Assembly: GCA_038503075.1 (NCBI GenBank)
Contig: JBCAML010000007.1
Location: 1,550,001-1,614,000, forward strand
Direction: 5' to 3'
Source of the DNA: Gyromitra esculenta
Lineage: Eukaryota > Ascomycota > Pezizomycetes > Pezizales > Discinaceae
DNA length: 64,000 nucleotides
In this document: positions 43,674-56,900 of the stretch, piece after piece
Layout: every line of letters begins with the position of its first letter
How positions within the stretch are numbered: the first letter of the stretch is position 1
The notes under the pieces: model-generated
Told to the model about the DNA's origin: nothing
Database searches by the model: none
Seen by the model: only the letters and a program-made list of their open reading frames with translations
Program-made: the position numbers and the translations under genes

Positions 43674-44460
43674 TTATCTTCCAAGCCCACTCCAAGCCCG
43701 CCGAACATTGATCCTGAACAATCCCTCCTGGCCAACCGCCCCACCTGCCGCAGAGCCAGAGGATGCCCGGGCCGGCCCCGGAACCTCCGCTGGAGCCTCA
43801 CTAACGACAACCACCGCCTCATCTCCTCTTTCATTTGTAATATTACTATTGTACCCCGGCGGTCCTGTGCGTGATGGCTCGCCCCGTTCCTCGCCCTCTC
43901 TAACTTGCGCTGCATCTCCGCGTTCTAGATCCTTGGCTATGGCATCATATCCCGGTGGCGGCGCTTCATAACGTGGGAGTTGGTCACGAGAATCAGAGTC
44001 TTGTGTGCGGGTGCGAGTTACCCCGGGGAATGTGGAAAGGTTTGTCACTTCTGGCTCTGGCCTATACTCTTTTGTTAGTTATTTTTCTCCACGGCTTACC
44101 GGCTTACACATAGTTTTCCCCACAGTCCCCCCCCCCCACAATCTCTCCACAGACATTTTCTAGACTTGCGCTAAACTGAAAAGGGGGAAGGTGCGAATGG
44201 GCAAACGGTACCTAACAACATCCATGCCGTGATCACCGCGGAACTGCCATGTCGATGGAGGAAACTGGAGGTTTGCAGCTTGCGCGGCTGCGAGACGCTG
44301 GCGACGGAGGAGGATAGAACGAAGGAAGAGCATAAGGAGAAGGATGGCGATTATGATCCCTATTCTTTTGGGCAAAGCTGTGAGCTAGAGCGCTCCACAC
44401 ATACTAGATAGAGACCGGGGGGGGGGAGGGGAAGTACGTGTATACGATATCTTGCGTCAT
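43674..44460 (-). CDS. Single-pass membrane protein with PPxY motifs
   Basis: Model: exons 44460-44446 (only 15 nt), 44384-44212, 44061-43674; 191 residues. Introns GTATAC...CTAG (61 nt) and GTACCG...ATAG (150 nt, branch CTAAC). One membrane helix at about residues 13-26 is followed by a basic LLRRQRL stretch, so the long C-terminal part should be cytosolic. That part carries LPRY (91-94), PPGY (98-101) and PPGY (130-133), motifs bound by WW domains of Rsp5/Nedd4 ubiquitin ligases, and is otherwise acidic and Ala/Gly-rich. The protein probably recruits such a ligase to a membrane, like fungal RCR-type or other PY adaptors, but it lacks enough similarity for a name. The tiny first exon is the weakest part of the model. 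Confidence 0.68.
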
Positions 44461-46538
44461 GTTTTCTCTTTGGCTTCTCTTGCGCTTATTCTCTTCTTCG
44501 GAAACTTTTTGCACTTTTTCTTTCGCCCGTCGTTCGTCGTCACTTTCGTTGCTCGTCACCTTCAATAATTTCTCTGTCGTCTAGAGAGAGAAAAACCAAG
44601 CCTTGATCAAAGATCCCAGTAATCGCTCATCGCCACTCACTTCGATCGAACAAGGGTTTCTGTCCGCCCGGGTTTCTGCGACCTGGATGAGACTAGTCGT
44701 GTGACAACCGAGTGACAGACACGCGGGGTTTGCGACATTTTGCAGAGCCTGTGGCGGTATGCTTCTGTGGCGGCAAAGCCATAGCCGTGGGTTAGGGCTG
44801 CACTAAATATCACTCGGATTCAGGGGTTGTTTTTCTTAATTATCGGTCCATTCGGCACATGCAAGTACACAAGGTTCAGAATGTTGTGCATGCTACATGT
44901 ATCAGCGGAGTTTTGATCTCTGTCCGCTGCGTGTGCAGAGTACCATGGGTACATGTACATAACCGTGATGTTTCCGGGGTTGAGGGCACTCAGACCAGAT
45001 GCTAGCTAGCTAGCTAGGGAGTTTATCCGCGAAGGTGCTCGCACTAATTCATTCCGTGTCGGGCTTCAGTAATACATGTATCTAAAATGAAGATTAGCCT
45101 TCAAACAGAAGAGGCATACACTTTACTTGATGGTGAAGTTTCCTGTAGACAGCATCCATACACTCTAGCTTCCGAAGCTAGTGGATTTAGGCATATACGG
45201 ATATGAGATTAAAATGGAAGCCAGCGACTTTCGAGAGTTTGATGATTGTCGTATACGCCGACAAACGTATGTAGGTCACTGTTCCGAGTGTAATTGATGT
45301 TGTTGGAAGTATAGGCCCCCCGTTTCTGGCTTCTGTATCAAGGAGAGATTTGGCTAAATACAAATACATCACTCGAGCTCACTCAGTCTCAGACAGAACA
45401 TCACGAGGCCATAATCAGATTTGGCATCCACAGCAAAGGACCAAATCTAGAGTTATGCAATGGCGGGCAACCGTGGCCACCAACATTTGCCGCGACTTGA
45501 TATCACGAGACATCTTGATACATGTATTTTCCGGTCGTTGGCCTGGATAAATTCAGCATTAAAGCTTACTCTGGTGTGAGGGGCTATCTCATCGGCCGCA
45601 TCGCATCGCATCTCATCGTCCTGGATAAACTCACAAGAAAATAACTAAATAAGAAAGCGTCCAGGGAAATCTACCGGCTGCATTTCAATCATTGCCCCCC
45701 GATCCATAGAAACCTCCGAATGCAGAAGTATGGGGAGAAATTACCCGGTAAGGCCTGCTCTTCAATTCAGCCGCCGCCGTTTCGCCGGCGATACTCAGGG
45801 TTTTGAGAATCCCGAGAGAAGACCTTGTCTCTATCGCTTCTTGAATGGCCGCTCTCGGTGCAGCTTCGGCAGGCTTCCCATTTAGCCTGATTACAAGGTT
45901 CCAACCCCCGCTTCCCCCCACAACGTGGGATTCCTTGCAGTGATAGAACATCTCGAGACGCGAACGGAGCGGATGGATGGGATTATTAGGGCATCGTGCG
46001 AATAATCTTCAACTTTACCGAATACCGTTTCCACGCTATTCCCAGGGACTCTTCTCCCCCCCCCAACCCTCGCTCTGTAAATCACGTCGGGAACATGGGA
46101 AAAAGATTTGCCGTCCGCGGGGCGTGACGGAGGAACGGATAGGAATAGACCGAAGATAAAAGGCAGCTTGCTTCCTGAAATCGAGAAGAGCATATCTTTG
46201 TAAAGCTACAGCTATATCAACCTTCGGAAGCTTAGTATTGAGAGCTATTCGTACACTCTATAACTGTCAATTTGTTTTGGCGACTAATTAAGTTGGCTTG
46301 CATATTGAAAACATTTTTGGACCTTGTGGTGAGTACATCTAGTTAATTGATATTGTATCTCACCATTGCCCCTCATTTTTAATTGTTTTTTTACTACTTC
46401 GGACCACGTGACAGCGACAATCACTACATCGGCATCACTAACTCTCAACTGCAGAACAAGTTTAAATCAAATCCATCTTCGAATAAACTCCTCACCTCTT
46501 CTGTGCCAACTGCTTCAGCTCCTGTAAAGCCAGACGCA
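44461..46538. promoter_or_regulatory. Divergent intergenic region before the dehydrogenase
   Basis: It separates the minus-strand PPxY gene and the plus-strand L-arabinitol dehydrogenase, so both promoters lie here. The part next to the PPxY start is pyrimidine-rich on the plus strand (44465-44580). It holds a (GCTA)4 run at 45001-45017 and four TACATGTA palindromes (44894, 44950, 45073, 45519). Confidence 0.45.
45685..45951 (-). CDS. Possible small protein, unsupported
   Basis: An 88-codon minus-strand frame starting with ATG has ordinary, non-repetitive composition (RAAIQEAIETRSSLGILKTL). An overlapping frame from 46193 begins with a hydrophobic, signal-like stretch. Neither has a recognisable domain, and splicing between them could not be shown. 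It may be chance. Confidence 0.18.
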   Translation of the reverse strand: MFYHCKESHVVGGSGGWNLVIRLNGKPAEAAPRAAIQEAIETRSSLGILKTLSIAGETAAAELKSRPYRVISPHTSAFGGFYGSGGND

Positions 46539-47792
46539 ATGACCACAGCAAGCGTAAAGTCGACTTTGAAATCCAATATCGGGGTATACACCGACCCTCA
46601 GCACAACCTCTACATTGCGGATGCATCGCCATCTGTAGAAGATGTACAGAACGGTGATGCCCTAGAGCATGGCGAAGTCACAATTCAAATCCGAAGCACA
46701 GGTATTTGCGGGTTAGTCGAAATCTGCTCTTATTAGCGGAAACTAGGTTTGTACTAATATCTTAAAAATAGCTCTGACGTTCACTTCTGGCACGCTGGGT
46801 GTATTGGTCCTATGATCGTCGAAGACAAGCACATTCTTGGTCACGAATCTGCTGGCGAGGTATATTACCATTTACTCTATAAGAGAGTACTCCCGAAGCC
46901 CATCCTACTAACCCACGCAACCCCATAGATTCTTGCCGTCCATCCCTCTGTTAAGCATCTCAAACCCGGCGACCGCGTCGCCGTCGAACCCAACATTCCT
47001 TGCCACTCCTGCGAACCTTGTTTGACCGGCCGCTACAACGGCTGCGAGCATGTTCTCTTCCTCTCCACTCCTCCAGTCCCCGGTCTCCTCCGTCGCTACG
47101 TCAACCATCCCGCCAAATGGTGCCACAAGCTCCCCCCCACTATGTCTTTCGAGGATGGCGCACTTCTTGAGCCGCTATCTGTTGCCCTCGCAGCTATCGA
47201 CCGTGCACAACTCAAGCTCGGAGATTCTGCGCTTATCTGTGGTGCTGGCCCGATTGGTCTCATCACTTTACTATGTGCCCGTGCCGCCGGAGCAGAGCCG
47301 ATAATAATCACGGATATTGATCAAGGACGCCTCGACTTTGCAAAGTCACTTGTAGCAGATAAACCTGGTGTGCTAAAAACTTACCTTGTCACCCGCGGGA
47401 AGACTGAAGAGGAGTTGGCAGTAGAAATCAAGGAGGCCCTCGGTGGCATCGAGCCTGATGTCGCATTAGAGTGCACCGGTGTCGAGTCGTCAATTGGCGC
47501 AGCAATTCATGCAGTACGGTTCGGAGGATCGGTGTTCGTAGTTGGTGTTGGGAAGAACGAGATGAAATTCCCCTTCATGAGGCTGTCAACTAGGGAGGTG
47601 GATCTAAAGTTTCAGTACCGGTATTGCAATACGTGGCCAAAGGCGATTAGGCTCGTTGATAGTGGAGTGTTATCGGGGATTAGGAAGTTGGTGACACATA
47701 GATTTGCGATTGAAGATGCAGTGGAAGCGTTTAAGACAAGTGCAGATATGAAGAGTGGGGCGATCAAGGTGCAGATCGTGAATAAGGATTAG
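46539..47792 (+). CDS. ladA: L-arabinitol 4-dehydrogenase
   Basis: Model: exons 46539-46711, 46772-46859, 46929-47792; 374 residues. It oxidises L-arabinitol to L-xylulose with NAD+ in the fungal L-arabinose pathway, in the cytosol. It is a zinc-type medium-chain dehydrogenase. Catalytic zinc ligands are Cys57, His82 and Glu83 ([20 protein letters not shown]). Structural zinc cysteines are 112, 115, 118 and 126. The Rossmann motif GAGPIG lies at 192-197, and Asp216-Ile217 fit NAD rather than NADP. The [13 protein letters not shown] segment and [17 protein letters not shown] are typical of arabinitol dehydrogenase and differ from xylitol dehydrogenase (HYWTHG-type). ATG 46539 is the only in-frame ATG before the conserved part. 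Length matches the family. The symbol follows Aspergillus usage. Confidence 0.92.
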
Positions 47793-50690
47793 GAGTGGTT
47801 GGACTATGTCCGATGGGTTGGATGATCATTTGATGTATCGTTAGAGTATCCAAGAGATAAAGGAGTTTTTCGATAAGCCAAGATACCAAACCGCGTTCCA
47901 GCCTATTTTTTCTCACGCCTAACTAAGTAGCATTGATCATACATTGTAGGAGGTGGGCTTTAAGTGAATCTGCGAGATCTGTAAATTCCTCTGATTTGTT
48001 ATTGGGGTGTGATAACTTCCTTAGGCGGGTGTACGAACAGAAACATCGTCCACCGAACAACCTTGAATGCCGCGGAATTTGGGAATGATGCAGAAAGGCC
48101 AACCACAAATATGCTTGGATCACCGTGTTCGCGGGTGTTTGGATCATTATCTATTTGCGTCCGGCACTAACCCGATTTTTCAACAGATGCACGTATCATT
48201 CCCAATGTATCCCTAATCTCCCAAATCGGGAAAGAGAGACTTGAATCCTGAATTGGAAAGATGAGACTCAAAGCGCCTAACCAAAAAAAAATTCGAGTGA
48301 TGCGCTGAGTCTATCGAGTGATAATCAATGATCAAAGAAACAGAAGGAGCATATTCCAATTCCAACGATCTAACGCAACCAAGACACGTTTTTGACCGCA
48401 TCCTGTCACATGCAGGTCCGGATGGGTGATTCTTTTAGGGCAACACGTGATATCGCGGCTTAGCCCAGTCAACAACGTATCGTTCGGTTGCACAGTTTTG
48501 TTGGTGGCTTTCGGAAGTTCCCAAAGTTCAACGTATCGTAGAAAGGTATTTCGATTTGTTGCGTGAGAGGTCACAGCCGCGTGTTGTATGGTGTCTTTGG
48601 AGTGATGGAATCCCGTGATCAAGGGAGTGGGATATGTTGAGTACCAACTGAGACATGGTAAAAAGCGCGCTTGCCGAGTGACACGTAAACGGTCGTGCTC
48701 CAGGGAGGGGAAAAAGAAGGGCAAGCCTGTATGGCAGTGCTTTGGCAATTTCAGTTAGGGGCAAAATATCATAAATTAGACGATTTGGGTTGGAATAACT
48801 CTATGAGTACGACGCCTGGTGAGGCTGGAGTTTTGCGTACGTCAGTTAGCATCAGGAGGCAAACATCATGTTTGGAGCACATAACCCATGTCTCAAAATT
48901 CGGCAAGCAAGGTATTGGTCCGTGCATCTCGTTTGCGTGTTAGGCTTGGCTGTGAGGCTTAATAGGGATGTGTGTGTTGATGATGTCTGCTCGCTGTCTC
49001 AAAGTTACACCCGTGGAATTAATATAGTCACTTCTAGGACCGCGATGAAACTAGAGCTTTAGCGAAATGTAACCTGTAAAGCCACATTTTGGATGTAGAG
49101 TAACGAGGAATGGAGCTTGGAACTAAAAATTTCAAAGCATCAGTTTTGTCGTGACCTCAGGAGCGACTGTAGGTAACAGGCGGAAATGGTGTGGGTACCC
49201 ATAGTTTTCATCAGAGATTATGAGAGATTGTATGATAAAGAGGCCAGAGATGAGATAATGAACTGTAGAAAGCATGTTACTATCAAAGAAGGCCTGGGTT
49301 TCGGTAGGCTTCTCTAATTGCAACGATATCGCTTTCACAGTGTTGGTAAGTGACCGGATAAGTACATAATCTAACGAATTGCGGTCTTCCTCCTTGATAA
49401 CCTCGCAAATGTTCCCCCTGTCGCGCGTCCTATGAGATTGTCCATGGGTAATTTGGATCCCTTCGCACTGGCGTTAAGGAAAAAAACGGTCCTGGAAGAG
49501 AGGCTGTATCTGCCCGCCAAGATATCAACATTTTGGGCGAGGATGGTGAGATACGTGTGGCTTTAATGCTAAAGGCACCAGGCACGGTTCTATAACATAC
49601 AAAGCCACACACACCCTGTTTCCAGGTTCTTCTCCTGGTAGGCAAATAATTGTAGGTTGAGTCGGAAATATAGGGTAGGGTGACACAAACGCGTGGTGGT
49701 GATGTTGGAATCGGCGACTCTTGCGTGGTTAGGAACTTAAAACTGGGGAGTTCCACTAGTTCCTTGGCGATGCGGCTCCTATCGATCGCCCTGAAGTAAA
49801 ACACGCATTTCTAAAAATAAGTTAAAGATCGCACATGCATGCGATGTTCCACACGCAAACGCACGCGAACTGATTCGGCTAGTAGATTTGTTTTTTTAGT
49901 GTTCCGCTTCTGGGTTTTATTGCCCGTCTTGGTAGCTCGGGCGTGTCTTGTAAGCTGTCAATCAACATCGGATGAGCGTCAGGGTCCAGACACCTTTTCA
50001 TCTATCCTGCTCCAGAGTTACGAGAACAGAGGTTTTGTTATCACGATGAAACGCACATCTAGCGAAGTGCAAAACTGAGAGTTTAAGATGACTGTATTGG
50101 TATGTGTTGAAAATTTCTGTCGTTTCGCTTCGCGGGAAGAGCAGAAACGATTGCCAGGAAATCGATGACAGCCAGATCGGGGAGGATGCTCAATTTAGCC
50201 AATGGGTGAGCAGGGAGTACGGAGGCCCGGGACTGGACGCGCTCGCGCCAGGCACATCGCAACCCCTCACCTGGCTGCTGCCAGCCAACCATTGTGAGAG
50301 AAAGCACAAACCGACTAGCGCCCCCCGAGACACGGGGGATTTCTATGTATATTTCTGGGTGCTATATGCCTACTGCCTACATATATACACACAAATGCCA
50401 ACGCCAACCGCTAGATAGAGTTCAGGTACGAAGTTGGATATCGGCTGGTAATCCATACCGCGGATCATCCAGCGTATGCTAAATTTAAGAAACGAGCAGA
50501 CAAAGAGACGGGGCAGGAGCAAAGTAAATTGAGCACACGAGACATACAACATCAAACCTATTTCTCCAGCAAGGGCGGTGTACATATAACCCCATGAGGG
50601 CCTCCGTGGCAAGAGAAGTACATACTTATCTCTTGCACCTACGAGTTTCGAGTTCAGGTTTCTGGACGAACACACAATAGACTGGATACT
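47793..50690. other. Intergenic DNA, no gene recognised
   Basis: About 2.9 kb, including the 3' region of the dehydrogenase gene. Open frames such as 49430-49804 (minus) have no recognisable features. No repeats noted. Confidence 0.4.
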
Positions 50691-51394
50691 AGGATTGATT
50701 CCTTTGGTCCTTGCTGCAGCGTCGGGTTACCTGCTATTCAATCGTTACACTGCACTGGTGCTAGGGTTTTCTTTGCTGCTGTGCTGTCGTCGTCGGTCTG
50801 CCAGTCAGACTTCACTCTTTGGCCACCGGATCCCTTGCCGTCTTTTACCTTATCCTTCCTTCCCTTCGAATATCTACGACCTACGTGCCCCAGGGCAGTG
50901 TCGCCTTTTCTGTTCTCGTTGTTCTCTTACTGGCGTTGAATCGTCCCTGTACAGTTTCCCTGGCCACTGAGAGAGAGCCCTTCTTTATTCCCTCCGCCAC
51001 CCTCACATCCCTTGTGTGTTTCTGTCTTTCTATTTGTTCCGCGTGCATTTGCATATGCGCGACATCTGAATCCTTAACCACATCCCGTTTGTTCAGTTTG
51101 GTCAACCAATCCTCTGAGTGCATATTCCCCATTTGCACCACCACAACCCACTGCCTCCACTGCTGTGCTGTGCTGTTTTGTCTCGTTCGGGCGATAACTT
51201 CTAATTGCTCCTTGATCGCCTGCTCGCTTGCCACCAATTTACATATTATTCACCACCATCGTTGCATTGATTATTGAATCGTCCTTAACGTACGCCGGTT
51301 CCGGTCCCGTTCTCCGCTCTTTCTACACATGCTGATTTACTTTCTTTCTTCCTTCTCCCAGGCTTCTCTCTCGTAGAAGTATCCGTCAGCTGCA
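50691..51394 (+). promoter_or_regulatory. Pyrimidine-rich leader of the following gene
   Basis: Strongly C/T-rich on the plus strand (for example 51300-51365), as in filamentous-fungal promoters and long leaders. Open frames here are by-products of that composition. Confidence 0.45.
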
Positions 51395-53919
51395 ATGCCT
51401 TCTCTTATGCCTCTCTTGTCTTCAAGTTCGAACACGGTTTCTTCGACTCCGGCTAGCTCGAAAAGGGCTCCGAAGAAGCTCCGTCGCAAGAACCCCCCAC
51501 CTTCGTTAAGCACGAGCCATCAGAAACTCCCATCTTCTGCAGGTTCCTCCACATATGACCTTCCAAAATCAAGACCTTCTTCGAGCAAGTCTTCCCGTAG
51601 TCTCAATAACGGAAATAGCTGGTTTGCTTCTCCTCCAACTCCACACCCAACTACTAGCACAAACGGAAGGAGAAAGAGTGAACCTCAGGTTGATTGGTCG
51701 CCGGAAGAATTCCCTTTCAGACCACCACCCTTGCCAGTATCAGGAAACGGAATGATGACACCCCCAGGGTCTGGTTCCCCAGACTTGGGGCATCGGAATC
51801 CACAGGGGTTGCAAGAACAGCACCACAATCTATCTCCATCGGGATCCACTGCGTATAACTCACCACTTGCGCTATCGAAGCAAGCAAGCTCCCCGATAAA
51901 ACAAACATTGATATCGCCACCTCCCCAGATGGTCAGAGGGAAGGGTAAAGATGCGTTCAAGGCATTCTCATACGATTCATACAATAATATGCCCGTCTCC
52001 CCACCACCGCAATCCCCACCACCCAATTCTATTCCACCGACATATCTCGGGACCGCCCAATACCCCAACAACTTGATCCAGCAACCACCAACACCGAAAA
52101 GAGGGCAAACTTTCCCTACGCCGTTAAATACGAACTTAGCACCACCGACTGCCACACAGCTGAACTTGATGGGCCGCACACCGAATGGTTCGCCCATTCT
52201 TCCGCCTCTACCTTCGTTTCAATCTGGCGGGTTCGGTTTTGATTTACCGAATACTAATACTAATGATCAATTTGCAAAACCTAAAGTTTCACCAACGTAT
52301 CCGGGCCGTCAACGCTATAAGCCAATATCACCGCCGCTTCCGTCTCCAGAGGCACCTCCAGTTCCGCAAAGACGTAGACCGACGGTGTTCATGGAGCCGG
52401 AAACGCAATCGCCTGTGTTAGATTCGCCCTTGATGGAGTCACCTTTGGTGCAATCGCCAGGTGATTACATATTCCACGCTCTGACTGCTGAGGAACCAAT
52501 CGCCCTCCCGTCATCTGCCGAACAAACACCTGAGCCATCTCCTCCTACGGTCAGTGCAGAATTCACGCAAGCACCAACAAAAGGTCGTGCCCGTAGGAAG
52601 TCTGATGTAGTAAGCTCCTTCCTTGGTGGATGGAAGCTAGCAATGATGGGCGGCAGCAATTTAAGTGCAAACGCAACTGCGAACAATGATAAAGTGACCG
52701 GCAGCAGCGAGAGCGATGCGCCACCGGTCGGTGTTGGTGATGGCGGCGGATGGATTCACAGACGCAAAGGAAGCTTTTCGAGTACTCGTCCACCCAGTAG
52801 GGAGAAATCGAAGCAAAGCGCATATGCACAAGAATACAAGGAGTTTCGAGCGCAGAAGCAGGCGGAAAGTGTGTCGTCATCGAAGACATCAAAGAGGTCA
52901 TCAGCGGCAACATCGAAAGAGGGCAGTCCGGCCACTAGTCCTGTTGATGGGACGGGCGTTAGTGCGATATTAGGGAACTTGTCTACGAGGGAACGGTTTG
53001 GGGAGAAGATGAAAGCGGTTGAGTTACGGCACACGAAGCGAGATAGTGAAGATAGTATCAAAGCTAAAATCCAACCGGTAAATGTTCATCCGGCGGGTGT
53101 TGAACCGGCGGAGATCGATGGGAGTGAGGTTGTAAGCTTAGATGTAGCTGTGAGGCAGATGAATCTGTTAGAGGAGCAGCTGAAAACAAGAAGACCTCTC
53201 AGTCCGCCAGATTCAAGGGATGGAGAAAAACCTGCCCCTGTTGGAGCCGGTGAGAGTGATAAAGGGTATCACGCAGGTTCGGAATATAGTCTTACAAACA
53301 CGACTACAAGTACCCCACAAAACTCACGACATAATTCGGCTCAGAATTCAAGCACTTCTTCTCCTGCAGGCAGCATAAATCAGAAATTTCAGCCTCCCCG
53401 CCCACCACTAGCGAAACGGGGAACTACTGAGTCCATGGGCAAGGGGAAATCTCGTTCTCCACTACGAAACGAAATCGACTCTGATAGTGTTTCTTCTGGT
53501 TCCGAGGATAAGAAACGAGAACGTTCCAAAAGCTCATCAAGACATTCTGCAAACTCAGTGCAGGCACCGCCTTCGGAGTACTTGGGTAGACCGAAAAGCT
53601 CAGGTACAGGATTGGAGAGCACACTAGAGTCAGGATCACGGCCACCGACGCCACCAAAGCCGATTGCAAAACTGTTTGTAATCTGCTGTAGGTGTAAGTA
53701 CTGGCATGATTTGCCAAGTGTCATGTATCGTGGGATGGTGGAGAATGGAGGTGCGACCAGGTGCCCGTATTGTTTGCACGGGATGGAGACATCGTGTTGT
53801 TCAGGGTACTTTTCCCCTTCTCACTCCAAATTACTAGAACACAAAGCTAATTATGGGATTCTAGTTATACATGTGTGGTTTATATGCACCAGAAACATCA
53901 TGGGCCTCCACTAGCTTAA
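51395..53919 (+). CDS. Long disordered protein with a C-terminal Cys-rich zinc-like motif
   Basis: Model: exon 1 51395-53805, intron 53806-53864 (59 nt, GTACTT...CTAG, branch GCTAAT), exon 2 53865-53919; 821 residues. Reading through the intron gives a slightly shorter, unrelated tail. Splicing gives CCSGYTCVVYMHQKHHG, which matches the conserved GYxxVVYxxEK-like ending of this fungal family. The first 750 residues are Ser/Pro-rich, low-complexity and basic near the start (RAPKKLRRKN), with many SP and PPxP sites and no membrane segment. A short conserved patch lies near 410-425 (VVSSFLGGWKLAMMGG). The C-terminus has Cys764, 765, 767, then Cys790, 793, 801, 802, probably a zinc-binding treble. 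The family is conserved but uncharacterised in ascomycetes as far as I know. No function is claimed. Confidence 0.8.
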
Positions 53920-56900
53920 TTTCGTAACTACAATTTTTTTAATGGATTTTATAATCGGAGTTTTTGAGTGTGGCGGGGGTATATTTTAATTAGCTTTGTT
54001 TTATTTAACTGATACCTTCTTCTGCCCTCCCCCCCTTTTTTTCTTGTTGCAGCGGGCGAGTTGCATGCATAACATTTGGAGCATATGCGACAGCATCAGT
54101 ACATATAATTTTACGACTACATGTAGTTAGTAACGAGGGCATGGATAAATGTGATTATCATTTTGATTTATTTTTTCTTCTTGTTCGTACATTTTTTTTA
54201 GTCTGGTTTGTACGTTTTTGAGTGAATGCGGCAGATGATAATGGTGGTGTTTGGAGATGATAGGGAAAATGAAGCAATGGAGGGGGATATGAAAGTATGT
54301 TTATGTATCTCTGTAGCTGATTTGATTTCATGGGGTTAAAACTATGGGTGAATTTTTTTATGCCTGTGAAGGTTGATCTCGGAGGGTGTCTAAAAACTTA
54401 AGCTTGGAGAGATTATTTATTACACAGTTTGCTCATATTTAGCCTCGGCTTAATAGAGAAAAACCGCACACTGGGATGGTTAACAGGTTAAGCACGTGAC
54501 GTGACGAGTGACTTTTTATGATATGCAGAAGGGTTAACCCGACAGGCTGAACAGTTTGCTTCTATTGCTATGCTGGTAATAGTGAACCCATCCGATGGGG
54601 AAATTTACCTCTAGTTTTCTATGGAAGTTTCATATCATAGTATTTATCCTTAGGGTGTCTATTATAGGAAAAGAAATACCGTATAACGAGTTGCACCTTC
54701 AGGCATGAAAAGTGCGCCTAGGTGCCCCAAGGCCTCGGACTTTTTCGTGAACAGCCCAGTCGCTTCCAAATTACAGAACCTACGTACATAACAATGGGCT
54801 GGCCAAGAGTTTAGGGCTTACTATATATAGACACACTCCATCATTATATCCATCGTTTGTGCCTGAATTTCACAGTAATTTAGTGTTAGATTACCACATA
54901 ATATAGTCAGGTGGCAGCAACAGTCCTTCCCCATCAATTAAATAGCCGTCACGCAAGAAAATCAAGGTGGCTCTTAAATAGTCTGCCCCACGCTAATCAT
55001 GTACCTTGAATACGAACGATGGGATTGGCATGTGCCCCATTAGTTTACGAAGCGCATTACTATTTTGATCCTTAGGAGACAGTGTCGTTAACCACTAGTC
55101 CACCTTGACAAAGTCTTCGTGAGCCTGTAACGAATAATTTATATTTCATAAAATTAGCTATTGTGCTGAACGTATTTTTAAAATACTAAACTACTGCGGA
55201 TATGTCCCTGCCTTCGAGTAGGAAAGGACTAGGACGGTGGGGTGCATAAGTATCCCCTACGCCGGTAACAAATGCTGACCCCCTATATGGCGGTGGCCCA
55301 ACGTAGAGTAGTAGCCTAGTCAATTTCAAAGTGGCCAATGAGCAAGTGTAAACCTTGGCTCCCACTTGAGAGGGTCAGCTTTGCCGGTGTATGGGATACG
55401 AGTATAAAGTGCTCTAAGGGACCTTCATATTCGTAGCTAAATGAACTGTTTTGTGCTCTTCGCGTCCAGCGCCCCGGAACCCTAGGTAGTAGTCACCCTA
55501 GTCAAGAGAGAAATTATATAGCCCTTTATCACGCAGCGATTTCCTAGTAATGAGTACTGCGAGGTACCTCATCGACGCAGGATGTTTCATTATGACCTCA
55601 GGCTCAAAATACCGCGAGCTTTGGGGCATGTCCACCTTGAAGGCTACTCTAAAAATCGGGAGTTATCGTAGGTGTTCCACTCTTCTAGAAAATTTGTTAG
55701 TAATACTGAAAATTAAGATTAATCAGGGTTACTCTACTAAGGTAACCTAATAACATATTTTGGGGAACTTTTGGCATATCTTTGAACTTCGAGCTTGGAC
55801 GCGTGTCATGTTCAAACGCCGTCAGCAGTCGCAAAATTATCCTAGACATCCAAATAATCGAGGGTTGAACGAAGGAATAATTCAGGCTAGCTTTTAGGAT
55901 AGTATGACAATAAATAAAAGACTTATATTCGCCTGGTTTAGGCAACCTATTTGGCTTGGGTTCCCCAATGGCCCGGCAGTAGACACAAAAGTTCGGATAT
56001 ACCCTATACGTAATAGATATGGAGTGAATATCGGTGGCCTAATTAGAAATGGAAGGATACCCCTCAAGTCGGCCACAGATGGGGGTGGCAAATCATAGAT
56101 CGTGATGTACGCGTTGGTCCTGCAGATTCAAATATATCGGCCTAATTCAATAACACGGGGCCCTGACCAATTGGAAGTCCTAGGGTAACACCACTTCTCT
56201 TCAGGCTACCCAATAGCTGTCAGCACCACACTTCCTAGAGTCCACTCTCGCTCAAAGCTCTAGCAGATACCTATGAGTACATGCAACTGTTCTTGAGTCT
56301 GGAATTCGAGAGAGTATCTTTGATCGCTAGCTTCTTTGTAGTGGTTTAATATATCGGTTGTCCAGCCTTCTCACGTAAATTCTGTCTATGTCAGCTCGGC
56401 CGCGTAGGGGGTGGTGATATCAAGACTCAATAAAACGGGTCGAACAGTGCCCACTCCAAGCGTAGTAAATATAAGCCCACCTAATACCAAATGTCAGCAT
56501 TTACTACCACGATTACAACATCACACCCAAGTCTCCTCCAAAATGAATATTGAATGGCTTGGTGTTACATCTATCCTAATTTATAATTAGGATAGACAAC
56601 AAGGAAAAACACGATACAGGAGCAAACCCATATCTGGCCACAGCAACCCAACTTAGATACATATCTTTGAATATGAACCCTTGGTGTTAGATTAATGCTC
56701 ACGAGGCAAACCGAAGGTTAAATAACTAGGTGCTGGATAAGTTATCGACCGTATGCTTTGTGCATCCGTGCTGATGCACCACCGATATCACCTGCCTAAA
56801 AACCTTGTCTATGATGGTATTCAACCAAAGCAATGCTCTACCTTTCTCCCTAGACCACTAGTTAATAAGCTGCAATATGGCCGGAGCGTAATATGACCAA

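Noticed and set aside
50819..51277. 152-codon frame upstream of the disordered-protein gene
   Set aside because: Pyrimidine-rich leader DNA produces a Cys/Ser/Leu-rich frame. No domain, and it lies in the expected untranslated region.
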